Below, one piece after another: positions 20,523-33,589 of a stretch of DNA of 64,000 bases (the first letter of the stretch is position 1; each line of letters starts with the position of its first letter). A program made the position numbers and the translations under genes. A model generated the notes under the pieces. That model did no database searches and was not told the DNA's origin. It saw only the letters and a program-made list of their open reading frames with translations. Source of the DNA: Buxus sempervirens (Eukaryota; Streptophyta; Magnoliopsida; Buxales; Buxaceae); the NCBI GenBank assembly GCA_947561395.2, contig OX387182.1, forward strand, positions 37,689,949-37,753,948, read 5' to 3'.

Positions 20523-20836
20523 GATATAAGAATTTTCATCCAAAATAAAATAATATACTAGCAAATTTGGTTGCTAAAGTGTCTTCAGTGGACTTGCATC
20601 ATCTACAGCATAGGGTTCACAGCGTGCACTACAGCGTATAGGAGACATCGCCACACGTCCAGGCACTCTCGCGTGCCTGGCATGCAAGCCAATTAATGGG
20701 TATCTCCGTCCCGTTAGTTCATATTAAACCAAAAATACAAAAAAAGAAAAAAAGAAAAAAAAAACGAAAACAGGCGGGGGATAAAAGCGATAAAACAGTT
20801 CCCGCCCAGTTCATCATCTTCTTACCTTTGCTCTTA
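20523..20836 (+). other. Flanking sequence upstream of the RPSA relic
   Basis: No confirmed exon. An A/G-rich run lies at about 20735-20775. The expected first part of a ribosomal protein SA gene was not found here. Confidence 0.4.
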
Positions 20837-23800
20837 ACATGGGAGAAGCTTCAACTAGTTGCTAGGGTTATCGTTGCAATTGAAAACCCACAAGACATCA
20901 TTGTTCAATCTGCAAAGCTTTATGGTCAGAGAGTTGTTTTGAAGTTTGCGTAGTACACGGGAGCTCATCCAATTGCTGGTCGACACACTCAAGGGGCATT
21001 CAAAAACTAGCTTCAAACATCTTTCAGTGAACCTCGTCTTCTCATTCTCATTGATCCAAGAATATGCCATCAGGTGGGTGCTTCATCATTGTAACATGGA
21101 GATTAAAAGTTTCATTGAATTGTTATGTTTATTGTACTCTGTTCTATTTCGTTTCTTTTGATTAAAAGTTAACACATTGGTCAAGGTTGTTGATACTTCA
21201 GTTAATAAGGGCAACCTAGTTTAAGTTTTACAGTTTTTATCTTACCAATTCAAATGGATTGGATTATTTTCTTGAAGATCTTTATGATTCTTTCTTATTG
21301 TTTAGCAGTATTTGGGAGATATTGTTGTTTTTCTATTTATGTATTGTAAGACCCCGAATTTTCATATAATAAATAAATAAATATATAAATAAAAGAAAAT
21401 ATGAGTTAAGTTATAATTAAAATAACAAGTGAAGATTTGGAGGATAAGTAATTCAAATAAGTAATAAATTGTAAATAAAGGACTTTTAAGGAAATTAGCC
21501 TAAAAGGGTAAAAATGGTATTTTGGTAATTTTCAGAAAAGTGTAAATTATGAAATAAATCATTAAATGATAATTAAGATTAAAAAAATAGAAGGAAATAA
21601 TTTATTAAGTCAAGTTAGAAATAAAATATTAATAACTAGAGCGTAAAAGAGGAACAAGGGTAATTAGGTAAATTCGGGTCTTAATTGGGAGAAAAGTAAC
21701 TTAATTTGGGTTTTAGGTGATATTTAGGATTTAAGTGAGTATTAGGCACGAAATTAGGTTGTAAGGAGGAGTTTAAATAATAAGATATTTGATTAATATT
21801 GTTTTAGTAGAAAAATAGAAGGTGGAGAAAAAGTAGGAATTAATTAGAAGGAGTTAGACTTTAATTAGACAACCCTTGGGTTAGCCGAATTAAAGGATCC
21901 TATTAGGGTTGGTTTAGGACTTCTAAAGCCAAGTATAAATAAAAGAGTAAGGTGAGACAAGAGAGGATTTTCGTGGGTTAAATATTGAGAGAAAAGAGGG
22001 AGAGAAAGGAAGAAGAAGGTTGCTAGAGATGTCCGACAAGTCTCCATCAAATCGTAATCGGGGAAAATTCGGACGGTGGATCGACTTTAAATTTGGAGGT
22101 TTTGCTCTTGATTGATGGAACTACAATGTGAACGGTAGAGATTTGAATTGGATAACCCTGGCTTGGTGCGATTGGGAGCAGAACTTGGGTTCAGAATTAG
22201 AAACTTTAAGAAGAAGAAGGATTTAGCGCATGAGGCAAGTAGTAACCCTTGAAAACTGGAGGAATTGCATGGTTTCGTTTTTTGTGATTTATTATGGTTT
22301 AGTTTGATTAGCTGGAAAGGATTTTACATGGAATCGAATGGTTTATATTTTAGAGTTTTGTGTTCTTGAAGGATTTGCTAAAATAATGAAGAAATTTTGG
22401 TTTAATCATATAAATATTCATGAGATGATATTTAATTGACCCAAATTAATCTAGAGTGTTGTAGGTATGATTTAGGATGTTAGGAAATTATTTTAAACTA
22501 ATTAAACCCAAAGGCTAAGCACAAAAATCGAAACTTGAAGAAATATGAAAAGTATTGAATAATCATAGGTATGATCATGTGGATAGTACTATGTTGGAAA
22601 TTAATTGATGCAAATTAATCTAGAGGGCTTTAGGTATGATTTAGAATGTTAGGGGATTAATTTATACTAATTAAACTCAAGGCAAAAGCCTAAAAATCCG
22701 AACTTGGTAAATCTGGAAATTTTTAATTGAAATTTGTACGAGCACCTAGCTTACCAGGGTAGGCGCTCTATGCAGAAAATTTAGATTTTGGAGATTTTTG
22801 TAATATGAATATATATTCAATAATTTTTCTGATAAATTAAGCATACTAGCATCTTTATAAAGACCTAATTAAGATATAAAAATTTATAAAATTAGATTGG
22901 GAAAATTAACCAATTAATTGGAGGTTATAATGAAAGATTGGTGCATGAAAAGGTCTAAATGGTATGGGATAATGTTAGGAATAATATAACTGGTAATTAT
23001 GGATTAAAAACATATTCTAAGCTATATCTTAGGTCTATAGGATATGCTGGAAAATAAAAATACAGAAAACTGAAATAGAAACTATCTTAGGTATTAAGAT
23101 GGGAACTTGGATTATAATAAAGGGATTAATAAGGAAAACTCTAAGAAAGACTTGAGTTACTTTTATTTGTGCTTTAAATATGAATATTGGTTTCTGGAAT
23201 TGTATAAACTCTGATTTTCATCAAATTTATGATTCATGAGTTTTATTTTGAATATAATTGGGAAATTTCATATGTTATTCAGAAAAGGCTTTATTTTGGG
23301 TTTAGAAGGATTGAATCATGTTTGCTCTTGGGATTGAATATTTTGGCATGGATTGGATTGTGGTACGATGTTATTCGCTTTATTTTACGATTGAGTGATA
23401 CGGCTCCTGTGGTTGAGTTGATACTAGCTTTTACGGTAGAGATGGGTAATCCTCTGTTGTAGAGATGTGTAATCCTTTACGGGTAAAGGTGTGTATGCCT
23501 CCTACAGTAGTGTATCCTTCCGTATGTGGTTTGTGTCAGTGGGCTTAGTTGTATATGGATCCATAGTTTTGGCTGGTTAGCTAAGTGGTATTTCTTTTTG
23601 ATTGAGTTACTCCTATGTGCGAGCGTGCTTCCTTTGCAAGTTAGTTTGCTCTGAAAGGTCCTATGTCTAGAGGGACATCCCGGTGCGCCGCTGGTGATTC
23701 TCTGTACATGTGGATAAGTGGTCATCTCCATGTATTGATTTCGGGGCTGCATGCTGGTGGTACAAGCCAACTCTGTTGAGTTTGTGTGTAATAAGTCGAT

Positions 23801-25022
23801 GACTATGACTCCTATCTAAGGTGATGTTTACAGGTTTGAGTATCATTAGTAGCTTCACCCTTAAGTTGCATGGTGGTATTGCTTGTGGTTGAGTATCATC
23901 TAAAAAACTTATTATCTTTGTGAGTCTTGCAAAGACACGTGCTTTATCGCTTTCGTCAGTTTTATTTATCGATAACATCGTTTTGCTGGTATTTACGTAT
24001 GATTACATGTCTTATCACCTTATTTGGATTCAGCATTGATAACTTGAATTTCTCGCCTTATCGTTGATTAATTGCATACCTCATGCCTATTTGATTACAT
24101 TAGACTGTTTTAATTGCATGCACCTGCTACTTGCTGAGATGTAAATCTCACTCCGTTTTCACCTATTTTTCAGGTTTGCTTGGAGAGATTGCGAAGATGG
24201 GGTTTATTTGATGGGTAGAATTGTAATTGATATTATTGTCCACATTTTGATTAGACAAATTTTATTGTAAACTGATTTGATTAAATTGAATAAAGAATTG
24301 TTTTATTTCCACCATAACTATGACGTAATTAATTAAATTTAAAATTTCTTGTGAATCTTAGTTTGTATCTGACCCCAATTTCGTGGTAACACCTCAGGTT
24401 TTGGTTGTTGAACCAGACTCGTGTTGTTACAGTGGCGAACCGGGTTTGGGTCTGGTTTTGCATTGACCTGGTTTCGGGGTGTTACATGTATAATTTACAC
24501 TTTGTGTTTAGAGGGATTGGTTCTTACTTTTTCTTGGTGATTGATGAAATTTCCTTAGAATCAAGTGAGGTAAAATACAAAAATAGATCATGAGAGGTAA
24601 TCCCAATAAAACTAAAAGAATTTTGGTATACCTGGGTATTCCAACTTAAAGTGGTTACTACGACATTACCATGAGAATTTTATACATGGGTATTCCCCAA
24701 AATTTATTTCATTTTAAACAACAAAAATTTCGCCTTTATTGATAAAAAAGAAAATAATAATAATGGGTTTACTATCATATTATTTTGTTATCTATGTTAG
24801 AATTGGTTTCATAGATGGCGGAAGACATACTGTTGTGTTGAATTTACTTTTACTTCTACAAAACCACTTGCTCATTGTGTTCCTTGAACTCTGCAACCTA
24901 TTAAGGAAGCTGCACTCAGTAATATTCCAACAATTGCTTTTTGTGATACTGATTCTTCAATGCGGTATGTTGATATTGGTATACCTGACAACAGCAAGGG
25001 GAAGCACAACATTGGTTGTCTA
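20837..25022 (+). pseudogene. RPSA: 40S ribosomal protein SA (RPSA/uS2) pseudogene, partial
   Basis: Two exons are recognisable. Exon 20837-21073 encodes [35 protein letters not shown] and LQTSFSEPRLLIL, then CAG/GT as a donor. Exon 24897-25022 resumes with [27 protein letters not shown] and KGKHNIGCL. These are the conserved core of the small-subunit protein that helps shape the 40S head and mRNA exit region. The N-terminal and C-terminal parts are missing. TAG stops at 20951-20953 and 21008-21010 replace expected glutamines, and the acceptor reads CTGCAA where CTGCAG is expected (24896). The retained intron, which now contains a solo LTR, argues against a processed copy: this is a decayed duplicated gene fragment. 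Confidence 0.88.
21345..24486 (+). mobile_element. Solo LTR (3,142 bp) in the RPSA intron
   Basis: Starts TGTAAGACCCCGAATTTTC, ends TTTCGGGGTGTTACA and is flanked by perfect TGTAT copies (21340-21344 and 24487-24491). There is no second LTR or internal region, so it is a product of LTR-LTR recombination. A TATAAATAAAAG box lies near 21935. Two related blocks with AAATTAATCTAGAG and TAGGTATGATTTAG lie about 180 bases apart (about 22435-22570 and 22600-22720). Its termini resemble the solo LTR at 40158-43024, so both probably belong to one broad Ty3/gypsy group. Confidence 0.93.
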
Positions 25023-25778
25023 TTAAGTATGCATGGATGTCAAGAATAATTATTGCAGTGGCATTTGTTTATGTAAAAATACATCCCGTGCCTAGTAAAG
25101 TCGACCCTAAGCCTGTAAAGATTATAGGGCAACGGCTGAACCACTACAGCCTGAGCCTCGTACCAAAGACTAGTCATATGACTACAAGGTATATTATGCT
25201 AAGGTAACATTCAACCTACTTAATATTTGTATCCATTATTTCATTATGCTTGTGCAAATTGTTTTTCTTAACTTCTTAGACATTTTGTTTTGTTAAACTT
25301 AAATATATATGTTGCATATAAGGATTCTTTATCTGTTAAGATTGTGATTTTAGGCTTGTTCTGTAATTAAAGTGGCATCAAGGTTAAAATATTTATGTAA
25401 TATTATCATAGTTCACATGTTGCATTGTATTTGATTGTCTAATAGTATATCTGTGGCTAGTAAATTTGACTTAGGCTTAGTTATCAACCAACTTGTTTTG
25501 TCTTAAAGTATTTAGTTACACTTCTACATAAAAATAATTTTAAAAAATTCCGAATGCCTGCATTTAGAATGCCTTGGTCTTCTAAAAAAATCAGGTGATG
25601 AAATATACTTTTGTTAGGATAAAATTGTTATGTTTAACTAATCATTCTTTTGCTTCTAATATTAAACTAAAAATTTGTTTATGTTAGGATTGTAACTATA
25701 GATTTGGAAAGTTGTCAACCACAAATAATTGGTACTGAGGAGAGTTTAAAACGTGACACTTTTGAACCAACAAATAAC
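25023..25778. other. AT-rich spacer between the RPSA and FAR1 relics
   Basis: Immediately after GCL the expected RPSA sequence stops matching. A 63-codon ORF at 25016-25207 is not recognisable. The rest is AT-rich without features, ending in an acceptor-like TATAG at about 25697-25701 before the transposase-like coding region. Confidence 0.4.
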
Positions 25779-28030
25779 ATGAACAATATTGAAAACACTT
25801 GTTCAAAAGATTATAGTCAGACTGATTATACCCCAAAAGTTGGTCACGAGTTCATATCAAAGAAGGAACCAGAGACCTTTTATAATGAATATGCTAAAAA
25901 GATAGGGTTTAGCATTCGAAAAAATCAAGTCCATAGAAACAAAAGTGGTGTTATAGTTGATAGGGTGTTCTGTTGCTCCCAAGAAGGAAAATGTGGGAAA
26001 TATAAACGGAATGAAGAGATCCAGAAGCATCGGCCTTAAACAAGACTTGGATGTGAAGCAAAAATGCAAGTCATTATGAATTCTAGTGGTAAATATGAGG
26101 TAAGGAAATTTGAATCCAAACATAACCATGAGTTAGTTCCCAGTGCAATGGTACATATGCTACGTTCATATAGATGGATGACTGTTGCACAAGTTGTTGA
26201 AATTGATATTGCAGATAGCTTAGGAATAGCACCTTCAACAATCATGGAACTTATGAGTAGGCAAGTTGGAGGTCGTGATAACCTTGGGTTTACTACAACA
26301 GATTGCATGAATTATTTACGTTATCGACGTAAGACTTTGATGAAAAAGGAGACGCGCAGGGTCTTTTAGAATATTTCAAGTATAAACAGCTAGATGATCC
26401 GACATGTCTTTATTCTTTACAAGTTGATGAAGATGGATTAATATCAAACATATTTTGGGCAGATACAAAGATAAAAAATGATAATGACTTATTTGGTGAT
26501 GTGGTTTGCTTTGATACCACTTATAAGACGAACACTGAAAATAGACCATTTGGGTTATTTGTCGGAGTTAATCACCACAAGCAATCTGTAGTCTTTGGTG
26601 TTGCCTTACTTTATGATGAAACAACCAATACATTTAAGTGGTTATTTGATACATTTGTCGAGGCTATGTTAGGAAAAGCACCTAAGACAATTTTAACAGA
26701 TTAGGACAAAGCAATGATCAATGCCATCAAACGCGTGCTTCCGCATTCTTACCATCGTCTTTGCATATGGCACATGTACCAAAATGCTGCAAAGAACCTT
26801 CGTAGCATATTTCATCATAATAAATCTTTTGCAAGCGATTTTCAAAGATGTGTCTATGAATGTGAAGAAGAGCAAGAATTTGTTATAGAGTAGAATAACA
26901 TGATTTCAAGGTATCATCTTCAAGACAACAAATGGTTGGATGATCGATTCAAAGAGCGAGAAAAATGGGCCCTTGCATATGGAAGAAATACATTTTATGC
27001 AGATATGAACACTACACAGCGATCTGAAGGCATGAATAAATGTTGAAAGAATATCTTCATACTTCAAAAGTCATGGTGTGGTTTTTAGGAATTTTTGATA
27101 GGATGGTGTCAAGACGTCGATATGAAGAAATGAAAGCAAATTACAAGATGAGTCAAAGTGTTGTTATGCTTGCTGCACCAATCTTGGTATTAGAACATGC
27201 AAGAAGTGTGTACATGCCAATCATATTTGAAATTTTTCAACAAGAAGCATTGGGGATTTGGAATGTGCATAAAAAAACTTGTGAAATTGATGGCACTAAG
27301 TTGATGTATAGCGTTTCGGATATACGATCAAATAAGGGTCAAATGCATACAGTTATATTTGATTCGTCAGATGATACTATTAATTGTAGTTGTAAAAAGT
27401 TTGAATTTATGGGAGTTCTTGTTGGCATGCTCTATGGGCCTTTCATGTCAATGATGTGAAGATGATTCCTCAGAAGTACATCTTGAACAGATGGAGAAAG
27501 GATGCCAAATCTATGGGAGCAGCATCAAATTTTCAGTCGATCACTACAGAAAGTAATCCAAAATTAGAGATAGGGAAGCAATATCGAGAACTTTGTCACA
27601 TATATGTTCCAATGATAAAGAAGGATGCAGAGGTAGAACATATATATGATGTTATACGAACACATGGAAAACAAATGCAAGCACAAGTAAGTGAGATGTT
27701 AAGGGAAGTGAATGGAAGGGAATTGGATAATGCAGGTCCATTAGTTCAAGGGGCTTGTAAACAAACTAAAAGCACACAGTTGGAGGATGTTAATGGCCAA
27801 TGTTTGAGAATTGATACAATACCACTAGTTGATACCTTCCAAAGTATACCTCAGCCCATTATAAAAGACATTGAAAGGGGTATAAATGAAGATGTCAGGG
27901 ATAATGGTACACCTAGAAACATAAAAGGCATTAAGCAAAAGCATAAAGCTAGTCGCCTAGGTTTGAGCCTTTGAAGGTATCCAAATGCCCTTCAAAAAGG
28001 TATATTGTGAAGGAGAGCAAGAAATATCCA
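25779..28030 (+). pseudogene. FAR1/FRS-like (MULE-derived) transposase pseudogene
   Basis: The first in-frame ATG is at 25779; the frame is open from 25704. The order of parts is that of FAR1-RELATED SEQUENCE proteins and Jittery/MURA-type MULE transposases: FAR1 zinc-finger region (FYNEYAKKIGFSIRK, GCEAKM, KHNHELV), MULE transposase core (VVCFDTTYKTN, PFGLFVGVNHH, TFKWLF, TILTD, HRLCIWHMYQNAAKNL, RSEGMN) and a SWIM-type region (CSCKKFEFMG). The acidic residues of CFDTTY, TD-D and RSEGMN fit the DDE set. Decay: TAA at 26037, TAG at 26702 and 26891, frameshifts near 26344, 27042, 27430 (within the SWIM region) and 27950. I found no terminal inverted repeats, so an immobile FRS gene or a MULE are both possible. 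Confidence 0.85.
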
Positions 28031-28531
28031 TGATAGCTTTGATTTACAGCCAATATTGTTCATAAGTCAAGAAGGGCAAGAAAAAATTCAAAGAAAACAC
28101 ATCCGATCCCTACCTCTTGTGGTATGAACGTTCTTAAGATGCATGAAGGAAGATCATTTACTGTCTTATTGCAAGCCACACAGGTATTACTTCGTGTCTC
28201 TTATATGTGTGATAAGGTATGGTTGGTAAAATTCTTACTTGTTTCCATTTGGATCATAATTAGGAATCTTTAGTGTTTGGTGGATCATCTGTTGGTGCTA
28301 TGAATTATGATTTTGCTTCTGCTCCAGTTTCATATGAACTACAGCTGCTGTTCTCTCCGATGTACCATCCATTCATTCCACATATAAGTTCACAACAGAA
28401 CTCTTCTAACATAAACAGGTATGGTTCACTACACACTCATACATATATGCTTGTTACAATAACAATTATATCTTGCATTGTGTAATCTAATTCATATATC
28501 ATGCAGGCAGTCAGAGTGTGATTAAGTATAT
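28031..28531. other. Sequence downstream of the FAR1-like relic
   Basis: It may contain further C-terminal exons of the same gene. A frame at about 28273-28440 (FGGSSVGAMNYDF, PMYHPFIPHIS) is followed by AACAG/GTATGG, a donor-like sequence. No family is recognisable. Confidence 0.35.
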
Positions 28532-29034
28532 AGAATGGGGAGAGAGTGCCTTTTTTTTTTTGGCTTTTTGGTCATGGCCTCACTTATACTCATGTTTCTA
28601 GTTGATGTTTATACATTTTGGTAAAGATACTAAAGCCTATAGTTATACTTCTAATTATTTATACATTTTTTGTAAAGACCCACAAGTTGTATAGAATAAG
28701 TAATAGGAAATGTATCCTATCCTTGGTTATGGGGGGCTTGAAATTTTCTTGGTGGAGACGACAAAGATAATGAAAAGTATGCAGAATGGGGAGAGAGTGT
28801 CTTGTTTTGGCTTTTTGGTCATGGTCTCACTTATACTCATGTTTCTAGTTGATGTTTATACATTTTGGTAAAGATACTAATGCCTATAGTTATAATTATA
28901 ATTGTTTATACATTTTTTGTAAAGACCCACTAGTTGTATCAAAAAAGTAATAGGAAATGTATCCTATCCTTGGTTATGGGGGGCTTGAAATTTTCTTGGT
29001 GGAGACAACAAAGACAGTGAAAAGTTTTATAGAT
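28532..29034. repeat. 251-bp tandem duplication
   Basis: AGAATGGGGAGAGAGTG starts at 28532 and again at 28783. The two 251-bp units are about 93-95% alike by eye and a third unit begins (AGATTGGGA) at 29031. No coding role is visible. Confidence 0.88.
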
Positions 29035-31150
29035 TGGGACTAAATTGCCTTAAGTAAGTTTTGGTTGATCATTTTTTCAAGTTTGCAAATTTTTATTTAT
29101 TTATTTTTTCATAAACTTGTCTCACTTTGTCAATTTTTTTTTTGTGCTTGTTACGGAAGTAAGGTTGTGGAGAGCTGTGACTAAGTTGGGTGGCTATTAT
29201 CAGGTATGACCAGTGTTGTATTGTAGTATCTTTTTTTTTTCTAGTTGGTTTAATTTTTCATATTTTTTGTAGCCTAAGAGGTGTTTCCTATTATTTTCAG
29301 TTTTTTCATGTTTAAATGGCTATCAAGCTTTAAAAAATGAACGTGTCTGAAGTAGAGGAGCCCTATCATTGATACTTGGTGAACAAGTTGCGTTCAACAG
29401 GTGTGGGTAAAACCTAGTTTATGATTAATGCAAGACAGTTACAGTTTTTCAACCAGTTTGCTTGAGTGCTTTAGCTCATTGTCAGTTGTTCTGATGCATG
29501 TTCAGATTCATCTTGGTATAATGGTCAATATGTGAAATAAAAACCAAATCTTGTATATGTTCTATTAGATGTCTATTGAATGATTTTAGTGATACAAGAA
29601 TCTTCGTACATTGTAATTATTTAATCTATATCAGAAGATAGGTATGCTTCTAGTAACGATGGCATGGGTTGATCATATAAGGGTTGGTTTTTGAATAGTT
29701 TTAAGGATGCTGAGATGCATTTAACATTGATGATATGTATGGTTCAACTCTAGTAATTCTATTTCTACAACATTTGAACATTGACTTCTGCATTTTTTGG
29801 GAAAATTGTGGTTGTTAAAACAAAAATCAGCAAATTCATTGATAGGTTGAACATTGATGATGGCATGGTTTTTTTTTCTTTCCAGCGAATTCGTACCCTA
29901 CCCTCAACAAAATTGAAGCTTGATGAAGATGACTTTTCTGCTTCTTATCCAACTTCTGCATTTTCTGGGAAGCTTGATGTTGTTAAAACAAAAGTGTGTT
30001 AGCTTTCCATATGGGATCTCTTCAAACAATTTTAGGTTGTGTGTGATCCTGAATTCTGGGGAATTAAATTGGCTTAAATTTCAAAACAACATTTCTTAGT
30101 CTGCCTATTAATGCATTTTTCCATAACTGTTTTGAATAGCATAGATTTCATGGCAAAGCAAATTAGTGAGGGACATGTTTAGGACCTGTGAATTTATTGG
30201 GACCATAGAAAAACATTTATTTAGGGAAGAAAACAACTACTGCAACTTCCCAGTTGGAATCCGGACAACAGATACAGTTCAATTAAAATCTCTTCACTGA
30301 ATCACAATGATAAGCGAGGACAAATTAAGACGAGTTGGGAGTAATCAGAGCAGGATCACTGCTGGTCTCTTGGTTGTTAAGGAATCCTGGATGATGTTTG
30401 CTTACTAATCTTGCATGAAGTATCTTCCTATATGACACAAAGCATAGAAAACAAAATGCCCTTCAAGTAAGAAATCAACAGAAAAAAGTAAGAATTTAAC
30501 TGAAACACACATTTATACAAAGGCAAAAATAGATAGAGAGTAAGACTTACATCACCTTTCATTTGGCCTCCTATTGTTGTTTAAGAATCCTCACTAGGGT
30601 CGAGACCCATGCATTTCAAGAGTGCCATGCTTTCCAGTCCCAAGTAAAAGCAAAGACTGTAAGAACATTGGAAAGTTGCTATATGGTCCTCCTATTTTGA
30701 GGAAGATCCATCCATTTCTTGCCACTAATTTAAGACATCAATAAAAACAAGTATTTACCATCGCCTCAAAAAATAAAATTTTGAAAATTTCACATGACAT
30801 TAAATAGGGAAACTTGAGAATGCTCTATACCAAAGCAAGAGTTTGAAGTGACCAAATTGAATTCCCATCACCCAAGTCAAATATCCAATTAGACCACATT
30901 AAAACTCTTAGTAATATTTTAATGAGACAGAGTAGACTCCTGAAGTGGCTGTTTGATGATTTGACAAAAAATTCACACTTATGTATAACTATGATGCCTA
31001 TAACTTGACAAAAATTACTAGGGAATACCTTTAACGAAAGGACATCCATTTGCAAACTTTTACCTTGGTATAAATCCTTTTTGCCTGAAAGTTACCTTCC
31101 AATATCATTCTAATATTATTTATGACATGAAAAATAATACAACCAAACAA
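29035..31150. other. Intergenic sequence, nothing recognised
   Basis: Contains a short diverged duplication: CTTCTGCATTTTTTGGGAAAA at about 29785 and CTTCTGCATTTTCTGGGAAGC at about 29952, each followed by GTTGTTAAAACAAAA. No coding family, TE end or RNA gene was identified by reading. Confidence 0.4.
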
Positions 31151-31189
31151 ATAAATAAATGATAACAATCATAAGAACATTTATTTGAA

Positions 31190-31345
31190 AGCCCAAAAAA
31201 TGGTGACAAGTCGAACTTATTGCGTGAGTAGTCATCATGGATGTGAATGCCAACCAAAATACCGTAATCCATGATCCCTTTTGCTTCCAAGAACTTAAAT
31301 GTTTTACAGTTCTCCAAGGAATAAATAAATTTGAATTTGCACAAG
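31190..31345 (-). pseudogene. Phosphatidylinositol-4-phosphate 5-kinase exon relic (possible)
   Basis: On the minus strand the frame reads ENCKTFKFLEAKGIMDYGIL followed by VGIHIHDDYS. I recognise the PIP5K catalytic-core pattern FLE-x4-IMDYSLL-x-G-(V/L)-H, which includes the conserved DY. PIP5Ks phosphorylate PI4P at the plasma membrane. Only this one exon-sized piece is visible and the flanking coding regions of the kinase were not found. In the family the residue after DY is Ser, here Gly. It is most likely a decayed or captured gene fragment. Confidence 0.5.
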
Positions 31346-32060
31346 GTTAAAGTAAGTAATATAGCCAGAAAAAAGCAAAAATTCTCTGAAATTGCAATAA
31401 TAATATTATTTGGATCTCTTTGCATATAACAAGTAAAAATATAGACATTATAACTTCCCCAATTTTCACATCGTGCGATTTTCATCCTTGTATCAAAACA
31501 ACTAACTATTAATTTAGTCAACAAAAGTTACCATGAAGTTTAGACATTTATCATAAGTAAACTCCTTGAAACACCAAAAACTTGGAATAATAAACATATC
31601 AATACCAAAATAGAAGACAACTAAATCTTATATGCATAATATATACTAGGTCGCTATACATAAAATCAAAATCAAGTGGATCAAACAGTGGCCTTGATAG
31701 CACCATGACAATACTAATATGCATAGAAATGATCCTTCGCTTCCGTTCCTATTTTTTGAGAGTACAATGAAGCATCAATGTACCTTTTTTTTTTTTTTGT
31801 TATTGTTGATCTTCCCATGCTTGTACATGCCTAACTTCCCCCACCAACCCCACCACCCCCCCTCCCTCCCCCCCCCCCCCCCCCCCCTCTCCCCTTGAAG
31901 ACACTATACACTTTTTTCCCAGCCATCAATCCTGTAAATCTTGTAAAACAAAATTTTATAAATTTTTCGCCACAATAAAATTATGTAACTTATATTTTAT
32001 ATAATTAAGGGTATTAAAATATGCCACTCAACTAAATTAAAAATTTATATAAAAACTTAA
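31346..32060. other. AT-rich spacer with a C-rich low-complexity tract
   Basis: A poly-T run lies at about 31789-31799 and an almost pure C stretch at about 31843-31894. Nothing else was recognised. Confidence 0.5.
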
Positions 32061-33154
32061 CTAATCATCGTCTAGCACGAATGCTTCTATTTCTTGTTCT
32101 GTGGAAGATCTCCAAAACTTCTTTAGAATTTCTTCATTTTTCGTAAACTTGTATGGAACAAAATTGGTAATCCTTGGAGGTGGCACAACTTGCTTATATC
32201 CAAACTGACGAAGTACTTGTAGTGGCACATATGGAATGATCATGAAGGACCCGACCAAAACAATATATTGGGCCCTGGACTTGACTAGTCGAGGTTGAAC
32301 ATCAGATTCGGGACTTATATTCCATCTACACCTCCACGTGATTTATCTATTATCCAAATTTTGTAAATAAATATAGTTCTCATCACAGCTTGAATATCGT
32401 GCACGTGGACGTCTAAATATATGATTTAATATGAGATTATATGAATTCATACTTCCTGATTATATGAATTCATACTTCCTAGTCTTTCTTGGAGCATACC
32501 AAGATAAGGAATGTGCTCAAGGAGCCAAACCTGCATATGGAAGAATTCATATATAAGACATCAATTAAGTATTAACAAATTAACAAATTAATTTTAAAAC
32601 TTCCCCTCAACGGTACCTATAAAAGAGCTGCGGACCCAATGAATTCTTTTGACTCCTCAATTGAAAACTTTGAAAGCCCCACTAAGATATCTGCTAATAT
32701 CATAAGTACAATAGTCTTCCAACCTGAGTTATTTTCTCTCACGTCCACCATTATTTTACAAAGAGATCCACAAACATACTCTTGAGAGGTTGGCGGCAAA
32801 ACAGTCCCAAGGATTGCAAGTGTGAAGGCATTGTCTCTACCTTGAGCACATTCCTTATCTTGATAGATCCTTTGTACAATCCCCATTTGATTCTCTTTCT
32901 AAACGTTGTTTCTTTATTGATAGATCCTTTGTTAACTCACTTGTATATCCCGATTTTATAATTGGGAATATTAAAACCATATCAGTAGGATCCCAACATT
33001 TAATGGCAGTGATTAATAATCTCCAATTTAGGTGAATCTTTGCAAGAAATAATTTCTTACCAAGTCCTGTTTCATTAGACCATTCGATTAATTGGCACCC
33101 ATCCATTGAGTTTACTATGGAACAAATACTTGGATGACATTGAAACTCTCTCAA
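32061..33154 (-). pseudogene. Decayed ORF1-like gene (plant-mobile-domain/DUF7745-like)
   Basis: Minus-strand pieces are collinear with ORF1 of the Ogre-like element at 50834-52268. In order they are: LLITAIKCWDPTDMVLIF (compare MIQAALLFWDPQLSVFRF); FTLAILGTVLPP...IVLMILADILVGL (compare FTLVVLSQIFFP...IMPLILAQLFHSL); VWLLEHIPYLG (compare IWLQDHL); IPYVPLQVLRQFGYKQVVPP (compare VPYYPIRVLRQFGKPQGIPV). The pieces lie in different frames, and GT...CAG at about 32615-32528 could be an intron. This is either ORF1 of an old Tat/Ogre element or a related host gene. The ORF1 family has no established function. Confidence 0.65.
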
Positions 33155-33589
33155 ATTAGGATAATAAATTTGGTCTTCATAATTTTAGAATGCTGGGATG
33201 AAGAACTTGAGCTTTCCATTAAGCATAAAAAGATGTAGCGAGCTGAAAATGAAATAAAGTAAAATGTAATTAAAATAAAATCCTAAAATCCTAGAAAAGT
33301 AGGTCTTTGAAAAGCAAGATCAAAACTAATCAAGAATAATTATTTCCATCAACATAAATTCCAACACAAGAGTGTAATAAGTAAGATAAAAACTAATCCA
33401 TCATAATCCATAATTGTAGGACTCACGAAGACAAGTAAGTCTTTGAAAAGAAACTCTCCATTCACTATGCCACCACGCGACTTATGAGCAAAGCTACTAT
33501 GACCCTCAAACTCGTATATCAACTGAGACAAAAGGCGTAGTCATTGACTTATTTCGCACGAAACTTACGAAGTTCGATATGTACCACCA
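33155..33589 (-). other. Spacer between the ORF1 relic and the LTR fragment
   Basis: A 60-codon minus-strand ORF (33349-33531) has no recognisable family. A primer-binding site like those at 17712 and 49293 is not evident here, which weakens the idea of a directly attached LTR. Confidence 0.35.

Noticed and set aside
25016..25207. 63-codon ORF after the RPSA exon, considered as the continuation of RPSA
   Set aside because: It does not match the conserved sequence expected after IGCL, so the relic is ended at about 25022.
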